Source: Cystobacterineae bacterium | Lineage (GTDB): Bacteria; Myxococcota; Myxococcia; Myxococcales; Myxococcaceae | Assembly: GCA_009781495.1 (NCBI GenBank) | Contig: WQYA01000007.1 | Coordinates: 1-64,000 of the forward strand | Length of the DNA: 64,000 nt | Direction of reading: 5' to 3' | Part shown: positions 56,147 to 63,647 of the stretch, in pieces | Layout: every line of letters starts with the position of its first letter | How positions within the stretch are numbered: position 1 is the stretch's first letter | Program-made: the position numbers and the translations under genes | Notes under the pieces: generated by a model | Seen by the model: only the letters and a program-made list of their open reading frames with translations | What the model was told of the DNA's origin: nothing | Databases searched by the model: none

Positions 56147-56249
56147 CGTTTCTCCTGGGAAAAGAGAGTGGCTCTGTAGCACAGAGTGCCTGGCCAGGCC
56201 GGTTTTATGTTGATTTGAGCTTCCTATGGAGGATGTCAAGCTTGGGGCA

Positions 56250-56633
56250 AGGGGGTTTCTGCGCAGGCCGTAACCCCCTCACCCCCGTCCAATCGCCCAT
56301 GGAGGCGTCTGGGTACATCCCCTTCAATGGGAACCCAGCGCAATGTCAAGAGAACTTGACATTATGTCAAGAAAACATGACATGCGTGTCAAGGAGGCTT
56401 GACATTATGTCAACTTACGACTTGACATTGTGTCAATTATTCTTGACATTGTTTTCGACAGGCCTAGGTTTGGGTGTTGGCGAGCTGGGGGAGGGCGTGG
56501 GGGAGGAGGTTTGGAGGCCTGCGATCTGGAGGAGGCGTAGAGGGAGGAGGCCCGAATGTCGTCGAGCTGGGGGTAAAGGCATTTGTGCGCGGGGCGCAAA
56601 AATACCTTCACCCCCGTCCATCCATCCATGGCA
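56250..56633 (+). repeat. Left complex repeat (copies B and C) flanking the HerA-NurA island
   Basis: This block holds copy B (hairpin AGGGGGTT 56250-56257 / AACCCCCT 56272-56279, then CACCCCCGTCC 56280-56290), an array of TTGACAT/ATGTCAA palindromes (56343-56449), a long purine-rich segment (GTTGGCGAGCTGGGGGAGGG and following), and copy C (GCGCGGGGCGC hairpin near 56587, CACCCCCGTCC 56609-56619). About 180 bp (56455-56633) is nearly identical to the reverse complement of 62540-62717. It lies just upstream of the Sel1 gene and points toward the island. Confidence 0.8.
56343..56449. repeat. Array of TTGACAT-N-ATGTCAA palindromes, left
   Basis: Sites: half-site ATGTCAA 56343-56349, the full palindrome CTTGACATTATGTCAAG 56355-56371, variant TGACATGCGTGTCA 56378-56391, full TTGACATTATGTCAA 56399-56413, variant TTGACATTGTGTCAA 56422-56436, and half-site TTGACAT 56443-56449. 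Centres are about 21-23 bp apart, so the sites lie on one face of the helix. It looks like a cooperative protein-binding array or iterons. Confidence 0.75.
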
Positions 56634-56682
56634 ACGTCCGAATGCTTGCACCTCAACTGACAGCACGCACCTCAATGAAAAT

Positions 56683-57027
56683 CTAGGCAGGTTTAAACAA
56701 GCGCATGCTTTTAATGAGGCGTCTGGCCCTCCTCCACGCCACTTTGCGACGCTGCTCGGCGTCCTCAAAACGGCAATGGCCCTCTGCTTCCATAATGCTG
56801 TCCATGTATTTCTGGATTTCTTCAGCCTTTTTTTGAATTTCCAGAAGCTTGTTTGCCACAAAACCATTGTGGCGACGCTCCAGGTTTTCAATCCACAAAA
56901 GCGCCAGCTGCGGAACGACACAAAGCGTCAAAATGCAGTCCGCAAAGCTGATGGAGGCGCAAAGCTCCTTGAATTTGGTTTTGGCATATTCTTTTTGCGC
57001 CTCGTCCTCTTCGTCTTGTATTTCCAC
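56683..57027 (-). CDS. Small protein with coiled-coil, inside the putative island
   Basis: This protein of about 114 aa is started at GTG 57027, five bases after AAGGGGGG. Longer in-frame starts are less likely. The N-terminus is acidic (EIQDEEDEAQKEYAKTKF). A hydrophobic, possibly membrane or buried, segment comes next (SFADCILTLCVVPQLALLW). Then follows a charged helical part (ANKLLEIQKKAEEIQKYMDS) and a basic tail. I do not recognise a family. It lies between the left repeat and the foldable segment upstream of herA and is divergent from herA, so it could be an island component. Confidence 0.4.
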   Translation of the reverse strand: MEIQDEEDEAQKEYAKTKFKELCASISFADCILTLCVVPQLALLWIENLERRHNGFVANKLLEIQKKAEEIQKYMDSIMEAEGHCRFEDAEQRRKVAWRRARRLIKSMRLFKPA

Positions 57028-57442
57028 GGCAGCCCCCCTTTTTTGAGGCAAAACGACAACAACCCTGCCGTACGTTGATGGGAGACCGGCCAACCCGGAG
57101 CCCACCAAAGTGACGGCCCAAACAGGTTAGAACTCCGGTAAAGTATTAAAAACCGGCGAGTCTTGCGACTCCCCACCTGGGCCGTCGGAAACCGGGACCC
57201 TAAAAGAGAGGAGCCGCAGGGTCTCGCCCCCGCGCTCCCGCCCTTAATACTTTAACTCGGGGTTCTACGCCCGGCTGCACTCTCGCACAGCGTGTGTAGT
57301 CAAACATTTCACTTGCGAATATGTCAAGGTGGTTTTCTTTGTCGTAGAAAGTTTTGTTTATTCACAGATGTCATTATTGCCCTGTCAAGGGTACTGTAGC
57401 ACTGGAAGGAAACCCCGGCTTGTTTTCCTATGGGAGATAATG
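57028..57442. promoter_or_regulatory. Control region upstream of the herA-nurA-methyltransferase operon
   Basis: This 415-nt gap has no protein gene. Besides the foldable segment at 57128-57267 it contains TTGCGAATATGTCAA (57313-57327), which matches 12 of 15 bases of the TTGACATTATGTCAA palindrome of the flanking arrays. It lies about 115 nt before herA. The same binding factor may act on both. The start of herA is preceded by GGGAG (57432-57436). Confidence 0.4.
57128..57267. ncRNA. Strongly foldable segment upstream of the HerA-NurA operon, possible structured RNA
   Basis: The ends pair: TAGAAC (57128-57133) with GTTCTA (57262-57267) and TAAAGTATTAA (57139-57149) with TTAATACTTTA (57244-57254). 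Internal TCCGG and ACTCGGG can add pairs with a 2-nt bulge, giving a stem near 22 bp. Enclosed are GAGTC-TTGC-GACTC (57158-57171), CGG-AAA-CCG (57186-57194) and GGGACCCT (57194-57201) with AGGGTCTC (57218-57225). It does not resemble a tRNA or any family I can name. Strand is undecided. Confidence 0.45.
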
Positions 57443-59590
57443 ATGGCTGACATTATGTCGAATTTTGCCGAAAAGCTGAGTGAACCAGAGTTGAACGAGC
57501 ACTTGAAAAAGGCCAGTCGAGTGTTGACGTCGCTTATTGAGGAACACGCTTACGTCGGTGAAGTCTACTCGCTGGGGTACGACGAAGCTCTTGTCCAGAT
57601 ACACGACTTTCACCGCCAACGGGTTGGTGGTATCCCTGCACTGTCCTTCTTGCTCGCCACACGTGTTGGCCCTGAATCAATTGCCGACGTTCGACAAGAA
57701 GACGCATCTATCGTTCTCCTACGCGTTCTTGACAAAGCCAACCTCCCCAACGCGGACGAAGCCTTGCGTGTCCGGGTTGAGACGGCCCAACGTGTCAGCG
57801 GCGAAGTAGCACGGCATTGGGACGACCGTGCGGTCATGGACCCCACGACACATAATTTGCTCAGCTATGCGGGTGTTCGATGCCGAGTGCTGGGAACCTA
57901 CTACATGATTAGCAGCGGATCCGACGCCAATTCCGAGTTCCGGTTCTCCTTCGGATCGGACCTCAGCAACTACTACCCAAACCGCGGGCTGAAGGTCTTC
58001 AAGCCGCGCAGCAGAGTGTTGGAGGCGATCGTCAACTTTCGTGACCATAGGTTAACCGTTTCCCAACGAGGTGGGCAGGTTCCTGTCGGGCAGGTTCGCT
58101 ACGCTTCGAGCCATAGGCATTTCCAAGGCATTGACAACGTGCCTGTGCAAATTACACCAACGGATCTCCTCGGCCAGAAGACAGCACTCTTCGGTATGAC
58201 TCGCACCGGAAAATCGAACACAACGAAGATCATCCTCAAATCCATCTTTGCCCTTAGGTGGGACGAGAACCCGATTCGTATAGGCCAGATTGTCTTCGAC
58301 CCGAATGGCGAATACGCCAATGAGAATGAGCAGGACTCCGGCGGTCACGGGTTCAACGCGGAAGCAATCAAGAACGTCTGGAAGTGTGGCCCAGCATCCC
58401 TACACCAGCAGTTGCAGAAGGAAGTGATTACCTACGGCCTCGCGTCGCATCCGAACGACCCGAATCGGCAGCTTATGCTGCTGAATTTTCACCGGGACGA
58501 GAACATCGCTATTGGCAAAGAAATCATTGACAACGCACTCGCCAACTACAGCGATAAGTACATCAGCAACTTCCGAGACGTTCGGATGGACGTGCCGACC
58601 GAAACCGACCAATCCGCAACTATTCGCTTTCGCCGTCGGCTGCTGTGTTACCGCGCTCTTTTGTCGGACGCCGGCTTTGATCCACCGTCCGACATTAGGC
58701 CCATCACAAAGGGTTTGTTCAAGAAGGAACTCCTGGATGCCATGGAGAACATGGAGAAATCGACCTCAAACGCCAACGAATATGCCGCAGCGGCAAAGGC
58801 CTTGCGCAATCCAACTAGTTGGTCTCAAGTGGCATATGCGTGTTCGATTCTGAATCAGTTCATCAACGATCCAAAAAGCGGCTACGACCAGTTCGATCGT
58901 CAACAGATGGACCAAAAGGAGAAGGAGGGGAAGGAAGCCACGCCATGGGCGGATGCGGATTTGAAGGGAATTCTTGGCATATGGAAAACCCGTAATGGTC
59001 CGCGTTTGGTTGGCAGTGTGAGGGAGCAGCATACTTCCAGAACTAACGGAGATTATGCGGATGTGATCTGCGATGAATTAAAGATGGGCCGACTGGTGAT
59101 TGTAGACCAGTCAAGTGGAAACCCCGCACTCAACAAGGCGGCTGCGGATCGAGTGATTCGTCGCGTTTTCGAGCGGAACCAGCAGCAATTTCGATCCGCA
59201 CAGCAACCGCCTGAGATTCTCGTATATGTCGAGGAGGCGCACAACATCTTGCCGTCCTCGCACGAACTCGACCTCCAAGACATTTGGGTTCGCACGGCGA
59301 AGGAAGGGGCCAAGTATCACATCGGGCTGGTCTATGCGACTCAGGAGGTCAGCTCGATCCAGAAAAACATTCTGCGGAACACGGCTAATTGGTTTATCGG
59401 TCATCTAAACAACACAGACGAGACACGGGAAATTCGCAAGTTCTACGATTTCGCTGACTTCGAGGGCAGCATTCTCCGTGCTCAGGACAAAGGTTTTATC
59501 CGGGTCAAGACGCTGTCAAATCCGTATGTCATACCAGTGCAGGTAGATCGCTTCCTTATCCAAGATACCTCGAACCCTCAGGGGCTGTGA
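57443..59590 (+). CDS. herA: HerA-type DNA translocase/ATPase
   Basis: This protein of about 715 aa is started at ATG 57443, six bases after GGGAG; a second ATG three bases earlier is possible. The N-terminal region (about 35-225) is beta-rich as in the HAS-barrel of HerA. The Walker A motif is [10 protein letters not shown] at 251-260. DPNGEYA near 290, an insert of about 200 residues, and Walker [10 protein letters not shown] at 592-600 follow, with [13 protein letters not shown] as sensor. It is of the FtsK/HerA ATPase class (DUF87-like). HerA hexamers pump duplex DNA into an associated NurA nuclease for end processing. nurA follows after one base, so they form a coupled pair, with a DNA methyltransferase as third gene. 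Confidence 0.85.
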   Translation: MADIMSNFAEKLSEPELNEHLKKASRVLTSLIEEHAYVGEVYSLGYDEALVQIHDFHRQRVGGIPALSFLLATRVGPESIADVRQEDASIVLLRVLDKANLPNADEALRVRVETAQRVSGEVARHWDDRAVMDPTTHNLLSYAGVRCRVLGTYYMISSGSDANSEFRFSFGSDLSNYYPNRGLKVFKPRSRVLEAIVNFRDHRLTVSQRGGQVPVGQVRYASSHRHFQGIDNVPVQITPTDLLGQKTALFGMTRTGKSNTTKIILKSIFALRWDENPIRIGQIVFDPNGEYANENEQDSGGHGFNAEAIKNVWKCGPASLHQQLQKEVITYGLASHPNDPNRQLMLLNFHRDENIAIGKEIIDNALANYSDKYISNFRDVRMDVPTETDQSATIRFRRRLLCYRALLSDAGFDPPSDIRPITKGLFKKELLDAMENMEKSTSNANEYAAAAKALRNPTSWSQVAYACSILNQFINDPKSGYDQFDRQQMDQKEKEGKEATPWADADLKGILGIWKTRNGPRLVGSVREQHTSRTNGDYADVICDELKMGRLVIVDQSSGNPALNKAAADRVIRRVFERNQQQFRSAQQPPEILVYVEEAHNILPSSHELDLQDIWVRTAKEGAKYHIGLVYATQEVSSIQKNILRNTANWFIGHLNNTDETREIRKFYDFADFEGSILRAQDKGFIRVKTLSNPYVIPVQVDRFLIQDTSNPQGL

Positions 59591-59591
59591 G

Positions 59592-60953
59592 ATGCCATAC
59601 GAAGGCGAATACGCGACATACCACCCCCTGCATCGCATCTCTGAATGCCAAAGAGTTAAGAGCCTACTTACACGGTCCAAGCTCTTAGATGTGGCACAGG
59701 TTACGTATGCTCCCAGGCCCGTAGAAGCACCGCTGCAAGTGGCTGCGTTACCGCGATTCATCCTCGCTATTGACGGCAGCTACACCGAGGTGAATGTGAA
59801 GAATGGGTACCCAGGAGCTAAGATTGGTTACTGTACCGCGGCAAGCGTTCTTCTTGATCTACGTCTAATTGATGAACTGGATGCCGTGCGTCCGGTTAAC
59901 CCCGTTGAGTTCCGTAAAACAGAACAAGCCGCAAGTGTCGATGCAGCACTTCCAGGTAGCAACGTAGTCACACGAAGACAGAACTCCGCACGGGCGTCTT
60001 TCCGAGAGGAGCTATACGATTTATTTACCAACATCGTTGTTGACGAAGATGACCGGACGAGCCTGCTTTCTACCTACGAAGTTTTGCTTGCACTTAAGCC
60101 TCCAGCCAATCCCCAGAGGTGCCCGTACAGAGAGACTCACGGCTGTACCGAGGAATTTATAGTCGGCCCTGGCTATACAGAGTGTCCGACATGCAGGCAA
60201 CTCGTCTACTCAACGGACGCCCTTCGCATCCACGAACGATTCAACGACATCGGAACGAACGGTGAAGCGTTCGGTTTAGTGATGCAGGTTATCGAAAGGC
60301 TGCTCATGATTCATTTTCTGCGTTGCTTCGAGCATCGGAATCTACTGGAGCGCCTTGTGTCCCTCGCCTTTTTCATTGATGGGCCGTTGGCAGTATTTGG
60401 CCCACCAGCCTGGCTGAGCGCCGCTATCAGCCAGGAACTCAAGCGGATCAATCAGAAGGTGCAGACGGCATCCAGCCAAGACATCTTGATCTTGGGTATT
60501 GAGAAGTCTGGGGCTTTTGTACAGCACTTCGAGGATATCGATCAGACGGAAACGCCTGGGCAGCAGCTTTTTGCCGTGCGGCAGTATATTCTTCTGACAG
60601 ACGGTTACATCAAGGAGCGCATCCAGCATTCCGACACCCAAAAGCGATACGGCAAAGACACCTATTTCGGTCGCAAGTTCTTCTACAAGGCGCAGAGTGG
60701 GGCGCGGATTGTTGCCAGCATCCCATTCTTATCCGATGTACAAGACACCATCGACAGCGACGATATCTCCCTCTATCCGCAATTTGCTGCCGTTTGCACA
60801 CTTCTTGACCGCGTGGTATCTTCGCGATACGTGAACGCGGTGTCTCCGTTGATAGCGGCTAACGCTCAGGCCGCCATCCCGCTGCAACTTGGGTCGAAGG
60901 TGTTGACGCAACTGGCCAGGGCGCTTCTTGGAACGGCTGAAAATGGAAAATAA
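59592..60953 (+). CDS. nurA: NurA-type nuclease with an internal Cys cluster
   Basis: A 453-aa protein starting one base after herA. The first metal-site motif is AIDGSYTEV (D61, S63) and the second FFIDGPLAVFG (D263), which is the NurA pattern of a 5'-to-3' nuclease with RNase H-like fold. Between them lies a segment with C177, C185, C198 and C201 (CPYRETHGC ... CPTC), a likely zinc ribbon that standard NurA lacks as far as I know. The C-terminal part (about 320-453) contains YFGRKFFYKAQSGARIVASI. The nuclease would be driven by HerA, in defence or in repair of DNA ends. It overlaps the methyltransferase gene by 11 nt. Confidence 0.82.
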   Translation: MPYEGEYATYHPLHRISECQRVKSLLTRSKLLDVAQVTYAPRPVEAPLQVAALPRFILAIDGSYTEVNVKNGYPGAKIGYCTAASVLLDLRLIDELDAVRPVNPVEFRKTEQAASVDAALPGSNVVTRRQNSARASFREELYDLFTNIVVDEDDRTSLLSTYEVLLALKPPANPQRCPYRETHGCTEEFIVGPGYTECPTCRQLVYSTDALRIHERFNDIGTNGEAFGLVMQVIERLLMIHFLRCFEHRNLLERLVSLAFFIDGPLAVFGPPAWLSAAISQELKRINQKVQTASSQDILILGIEKSGAFVQHFEDIDQTETPGQQLFAVRQYILLTDGYIKERIQHSDTQKRYGKDTYFGRKFFYKAQSGARIVASIPFLSDVQDTIDSDDISLYPQFAAVCTLLDRVVSSRYVNAVSPLIAANAQAAIPLQLGSKVLTQLARALLGTAENGK

Positions 60954-62055
60954 CGGCAAAACGTTCAGTACTGCGGCGGGGAGATGGGAAGGAGTCGGTC
61001 CATACTACGCTATGTTCCCGATCCGCTTTGCCGACGCAGTTATCGACGAGCACACAGCAGAGGGTGATACGGTGCTTGATCCGTTTGCCGGTCGTGGAAC
61101 CGCAATTTTCAGTGCGGCGACATTGGGGAGGCGCGGGTTCGGCATCGAAATAAGTCCCGTTGGATGGGTCTACGCGAGGGCCAAGCTTAGCCCTGCACCT
61201 TTGGAGCAAGTCGAGAAACGACTACTAGAAATTGCCGACGCCAGTGACAAGTATGCTGAGCAGGCCAGATCACTACCGAGGTTTTTCAAGAAGTGTTTCT
61301 CATCTTCTGTCCAGCGTTTCCTGCTAGCTGCGCGGGACGGGCTCGATTGGCGTAGACGCACCGCAGACAGGACGTTGATGGCGATCCTCATGGTCTACCT
61401 TCATGGTAAAGAAAACCAAGCCTTATCGAATCAGATGCGGCAGACAAAAGCCATGTCGCCGCACTACGCAATCGAGTGGTGGGATAAGAACGGAACAAAA
61501 CCGCCGGACGTCGACGCCGTAGAATTTATGCAGAAACGAATCCGTTGGCGATATGCAAGCGGCGTAGTTGCGGCAGACGAAAGTCGAGTTTTTCTTGGTA
61601 ACAGCATCGACCGGCTACCGCGACTAGAACGGTTCATGCGCGAGGAAGGAATTCCGAAGGCGAAACTTCTACTTACGTCGCCGCCGTACTTCGGTGTAAC
61701 TAACTATCATTACGATCAGTGGCTCAGACTCTGGTTACTCGGGTTTGAAACTGATGCCTATATCGCACGCGGACCCTACCAAGGGAGATTTACGCATCCA
61801 GGTCATTACCAGACCTTGCTCAAAAAAGTATTCTGCCGCGCTGCCAAAATAGTGGCAGACGACTCTGTTGTTTACGTTCGTACCAGCGAGGCTCCATTCA
61901 CTAAGCAGGCCACGCTCGATGCCTTACTTTCGGCGTTCCCCAAGAAGTGTTTGCTCAAAAGATGCCAGCCGTTTCTAAGGCCGACTCAAACGCATCTGTA
62001 TGGCGACAAGACACCGAAAGTGGGGGAAGTGGACTTGATTTTAATGCCTTCATGA
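60943..62055 (+). CDS. DNA methyltransferase (N4-cytosine/N6-adenine type)
   Basis: This protein of about 370 aa starts at ATG 60943, overlapping nurA by 11 nt; a TTG at 60928 is possible. The SAM-binding motif is D46PFAGRGTAIFSA with GIEIS, and the catalytic motif TSPPYFGVTNYHYDQW lies at 245-260. The order is thus motif I before motif IV with about 190 residues between, which fits the alpha-like order with a target-recognition part between. TSPPY is common in N4-cytosine but also N6-adenine enzymes, so the modified base is open. Within herA-nurA it would mark self DNA, the partner of a nuclease that attacks unmarked DNA, although no classical restriction enzyme is present. Confidence 0.85.
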   Translation: MENNGKTFSTAAGRWEGVGPYYAMFPIRFADAVIDEHTAEGDTVLDPFAGRGTAIFSAATLGRRGFGIEISPVGWVYARAKLSPAPLEQVEKRLLEIADASDKYAEQARSLPRFFKKCFSSSVQRFLLAARDGLDWRRRTADRTLMAILMVYLHGKENQALSNQMRQTKAMSPHYAIEWWDKNGTKPPDVDAVEFMQKRIRWRYASGVVAADESRVFLGNSIDRLPRLERFMREEGIPKAKLLLTSPPYFGVTNYHYDQWLRLWLLGFETDAYIARGPYQGRFTHPGHYQTLLKKVFCRAAKIVADDSVVYVRTSEAPFTKQATLDALLSAFPKKCLLKRCQPFLRPTQTHLYGDKTPKVGEVDLILMPS

Positions 62056-62539
62056 AGCTGGTCGCCCAAGCTATCGAGTCTTTTACTTGGTTAGCCCTGG
62101 CATAAGATGCCAAATGCTGTATCTCATATACGTTTAAAAGTAGTAAATTTTGAAACCGTATCACTCGCTGGGATTGGCAAGTCTGTGAGATAGGTGGAGC
62201 TACGCCTTTGTGAGGAACGTTAGCTTAACCATGGACAAACCCATCACAAGTATGCGCTTGCCAATTTTTTTTACAGTGGCCTCAATGAGTGTCGCAGCAG
62301 TAAGCAGGGCTGTTGTCCATGGGCCTTATCAACATTTTTTGTCACTCAAAATTCTTATGCGCCGCGCATTTTCTGAATGTCTCCATGTCGAAAACAGAAA
62401 GCTCCTACAACACTTCCCTTGCAAGTTTGTCTAACACCGCAGCGATGTCATTCACACTGCCGCCTTCTGTCAGCAATGGTGTGGCCCTCAATGGAAGCGT
62501 TAGACCAGTTCCCCGTTGAGATGACTGCACCCAACCGCC
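62056..62539. other. Spacer between the methyltransferase and the right repeat
   Basis: 484 nt without a supportable gene. A frame of 74 codons at 62210-62434 has no ribosome binding site or family. No terminator with T-run after the methyltransferase stop could be seen. It separates the operon from the right repeat. Confidence 0.4.
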
Positions 62540-62722
62540 TCCATGGATGGATGGACGGGGGTGAAGGTATTTTTGCGCCCCGCGCACAAATGCCTTTACC
62601 CCCAGCTCGACGACATTCGGGCCTCCTCCCCCTACGCCTCCTCCAGATCGCAGGCCTCCAAACCTCCTCCCCCACGCCCTCCCCCAGCTCGCCAACATCC
62701 CAACCTAGGCCTGTCAAAAGCA

Positions 62723-62786
62723 ATGTCAAGAATGGTTGACATAATGTCAAGCTGAAGATTGACATAATGTCAAGTTCTCTTGACAT
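62723..62786. repeat. Array of TTGACAT-N-ATGTCAA palindromes, right
   Basis: Sites: half-site ATGTCAA 62723-62729, full TTGACATAATGTCAA 62736-62750, full TTGACATAATGTCAA 62759-62773, half-site TTGACAT 62780-62786. Centres lie 21-23 bp apart, as in the left array. Confidence 0.75.
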
Positions 62787-62853
62787 TTGACTGGGTTCCC
62801 GTCGAAGTGGATGCCGTCAGACGCCTCCACGGGTGATGGGACGGGTGTGTGTG

Positions 62854-62877
62854 TTTTTTCTGCGAACGCAGAAAAAA
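62854..62877. terminator. Bidirectional terminator-like hairpin in repeat copy E
   Basis: TTTTTTCTGCG (62854-62864) and CGCAGAAAAAA (62867-62877) form a perfect 11-bp stem with an AA loop. The T-run and A-run flank a CTGCG/CGCAG core, so both strands could end transcription here. It takes the place of the different hairpins in the other repeat copies and sits just beyond the end of the minus-strand gene at 62938. Confidence 0.65.
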
Positions 62878-62937
62878 TACGCGCCCCAAGCTCGCAAGCA
62901 TTCAAAACTAAACCCCCTGGCCCCCAGTACCCCCCCC

Positions 62938-63474
62938 TCAGCCCCGGGTTTTCCCCCTTTTTGTGAAGGAGCGGCAGGCAAGGGCTAGGAGCAGGAGGGG
63001 TAGCCATACCCAGAGGAGCTCTGAAATGATGACGCGGAGGCCCCAGCTTGTCATGAAGGCTTTTAGGCCTATGGGGGAAACTTGGATGGGTTGCCAGGGG
63101 AAAAAATAGCGTGCTTCGGAGAAGGGCCAGAAGGCCGCTACGCCCAGGCCGCCGTTGGTTAGGGCGTCCAGGGCAATGTGGCTGGCGACGGCTAGGCATA
63201 GCAGCGCGCCGGACAGGGGCCGGGAGGCTTTGAGCCAGGGCGCTGCCCATACGCCCAATAGCCCGCAAAGTAAGGCGAAAAGCAGCGAATGGGAAAAGCC
63301 GCGGTGCCCCAGCCAACTGCCATAGGAAATGCCAAAGCCGAAACCCACAACATCCATGTCCGGGAGGATGGAAAAAACGGCGGCCCAAAGGAGCAGCCGG
63401 GGTGGGATGCGGCGCGTCCCCAACGCGGCGCCCAAGGCAATAACGGGGGCAGGGTGGGTTAGGAGGCTGGACAT
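62938..63474 (-). CDS. YdjM-like putative metal-dependent membrane hydrolase (DUF457)
   Basis: A protein of about 178 aa if started at ATG 63474 (MSSLLTHPAPVIALG); an upstream ATG at 63525 gives a basic, Cys-containing extension without family match. It has family motifs LPDMDVVG, GHRGFSHSLLFALL and SHIALDALTNGG, which are the His/Asp sites of YdjM-type proteins (DUF457), with four or five membrane helices. Function is only predicted as metal-dependent hydrolase; in E. coli YdjM is LexA-regulated. It borders the right repeat and thus marks the likely end of the island. Confidence 0.8.
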   Translation of the reverse strand: MSSLLTHPAPVIALGAALGTRRIPPRLLLWAAVFSILPDMDVVGFGFGISYGSWLGHRGFSHSLLFALLCGLLGVWAAPWLKASRPLSGALLCLAVASHIALDALTNGGLGVAAFWPFSEARYFFPWQPIQVSPIGLKAFMTSWGLRVIISELLWVWLPLLLLALACRSFTKRGKTRG

Positions 63475-63647
63475 GCGGCAAGTCTGCGCATGTGCGCAAA
63501 GCCTTGTCAACTGCCCATGCCTCAACGTAGCCGTATAAAACAGGTCTAGACTGCATTATGTTAGGGTAAGCTTCTGAACCTCAGTCTATGGGCTACAGGC
63601 TTGTTTCTGGCATGCCCAGCACGTTAAAATCATTGCGGAGGGATTTT

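Larger units (their letters stand above)
56250..62900. mobile_element. Candidate composite island bounded by inverted complex repeats
   Basis: The outer limits are the inverted repeats at about 56250-56633 and 62540-62900, each with two hairpin/CACCCCCGTCC modules and a palindrome array. They enclose the small gene at 56683-57027, the foldable segment, herA, nurA and the methyltransferase gene. No transposase or integrase is seen, so movement would depend on enzymes elsewhere or on recombination between repeats. The island genes use more balanced codons (for example more TAC and GAC) than neighbours, as far as the eye can judge. Confidence 0.5.
62540..62900 (-). repeat. Right complex repeat (copies D and E), inverted relative to the left
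   Basis: Its reverse complement reads like 56250-56633: copy E (62800-62900), palindrome array (62723-62786), purine-rich segment and copy D (62540-62620). The 62540-62717 part is nearly identical to the left one. The array here has fewer palindromes than the left, so the copies have diverged by unit number, as expected for recombining repeats. The spacer to 62937 has no gene. Confidence 0.8.

Noticed and set aside
56343-56449. CRISPR array
   Set aside because: Units are 15-nt palindromes with spacers of about 7-9 nt, not 25-40-nt repeats with unique spacers, and no cas gene is near.
57128-57300. tRNA or group II intron remnant upstream of herA
   Set aside because: The pairing scheme does not give a cloverleaf, and GAGCCG near 57211 is not followed by the domain V partner sequence.
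57443-59590. HerA-like gene as a conjugation or phage packaging ATPase
   Set aside because: No relaxase, pilus or terminase gene is nearby, and nurA follows at once, which is the HerA arrangement.
62210-62434. Small gene of 74 codons after the methyltransferase
   Set aside because: No ribosome binding site, no family, and composition like the spacer.
62377-62786. Short proteins read through the palindrome arrays
   Set aside because: The repeated peptide LDIMS comes from translating the TTGACATTATGTCAA palindromes; the DNA is repetitive, not coding.
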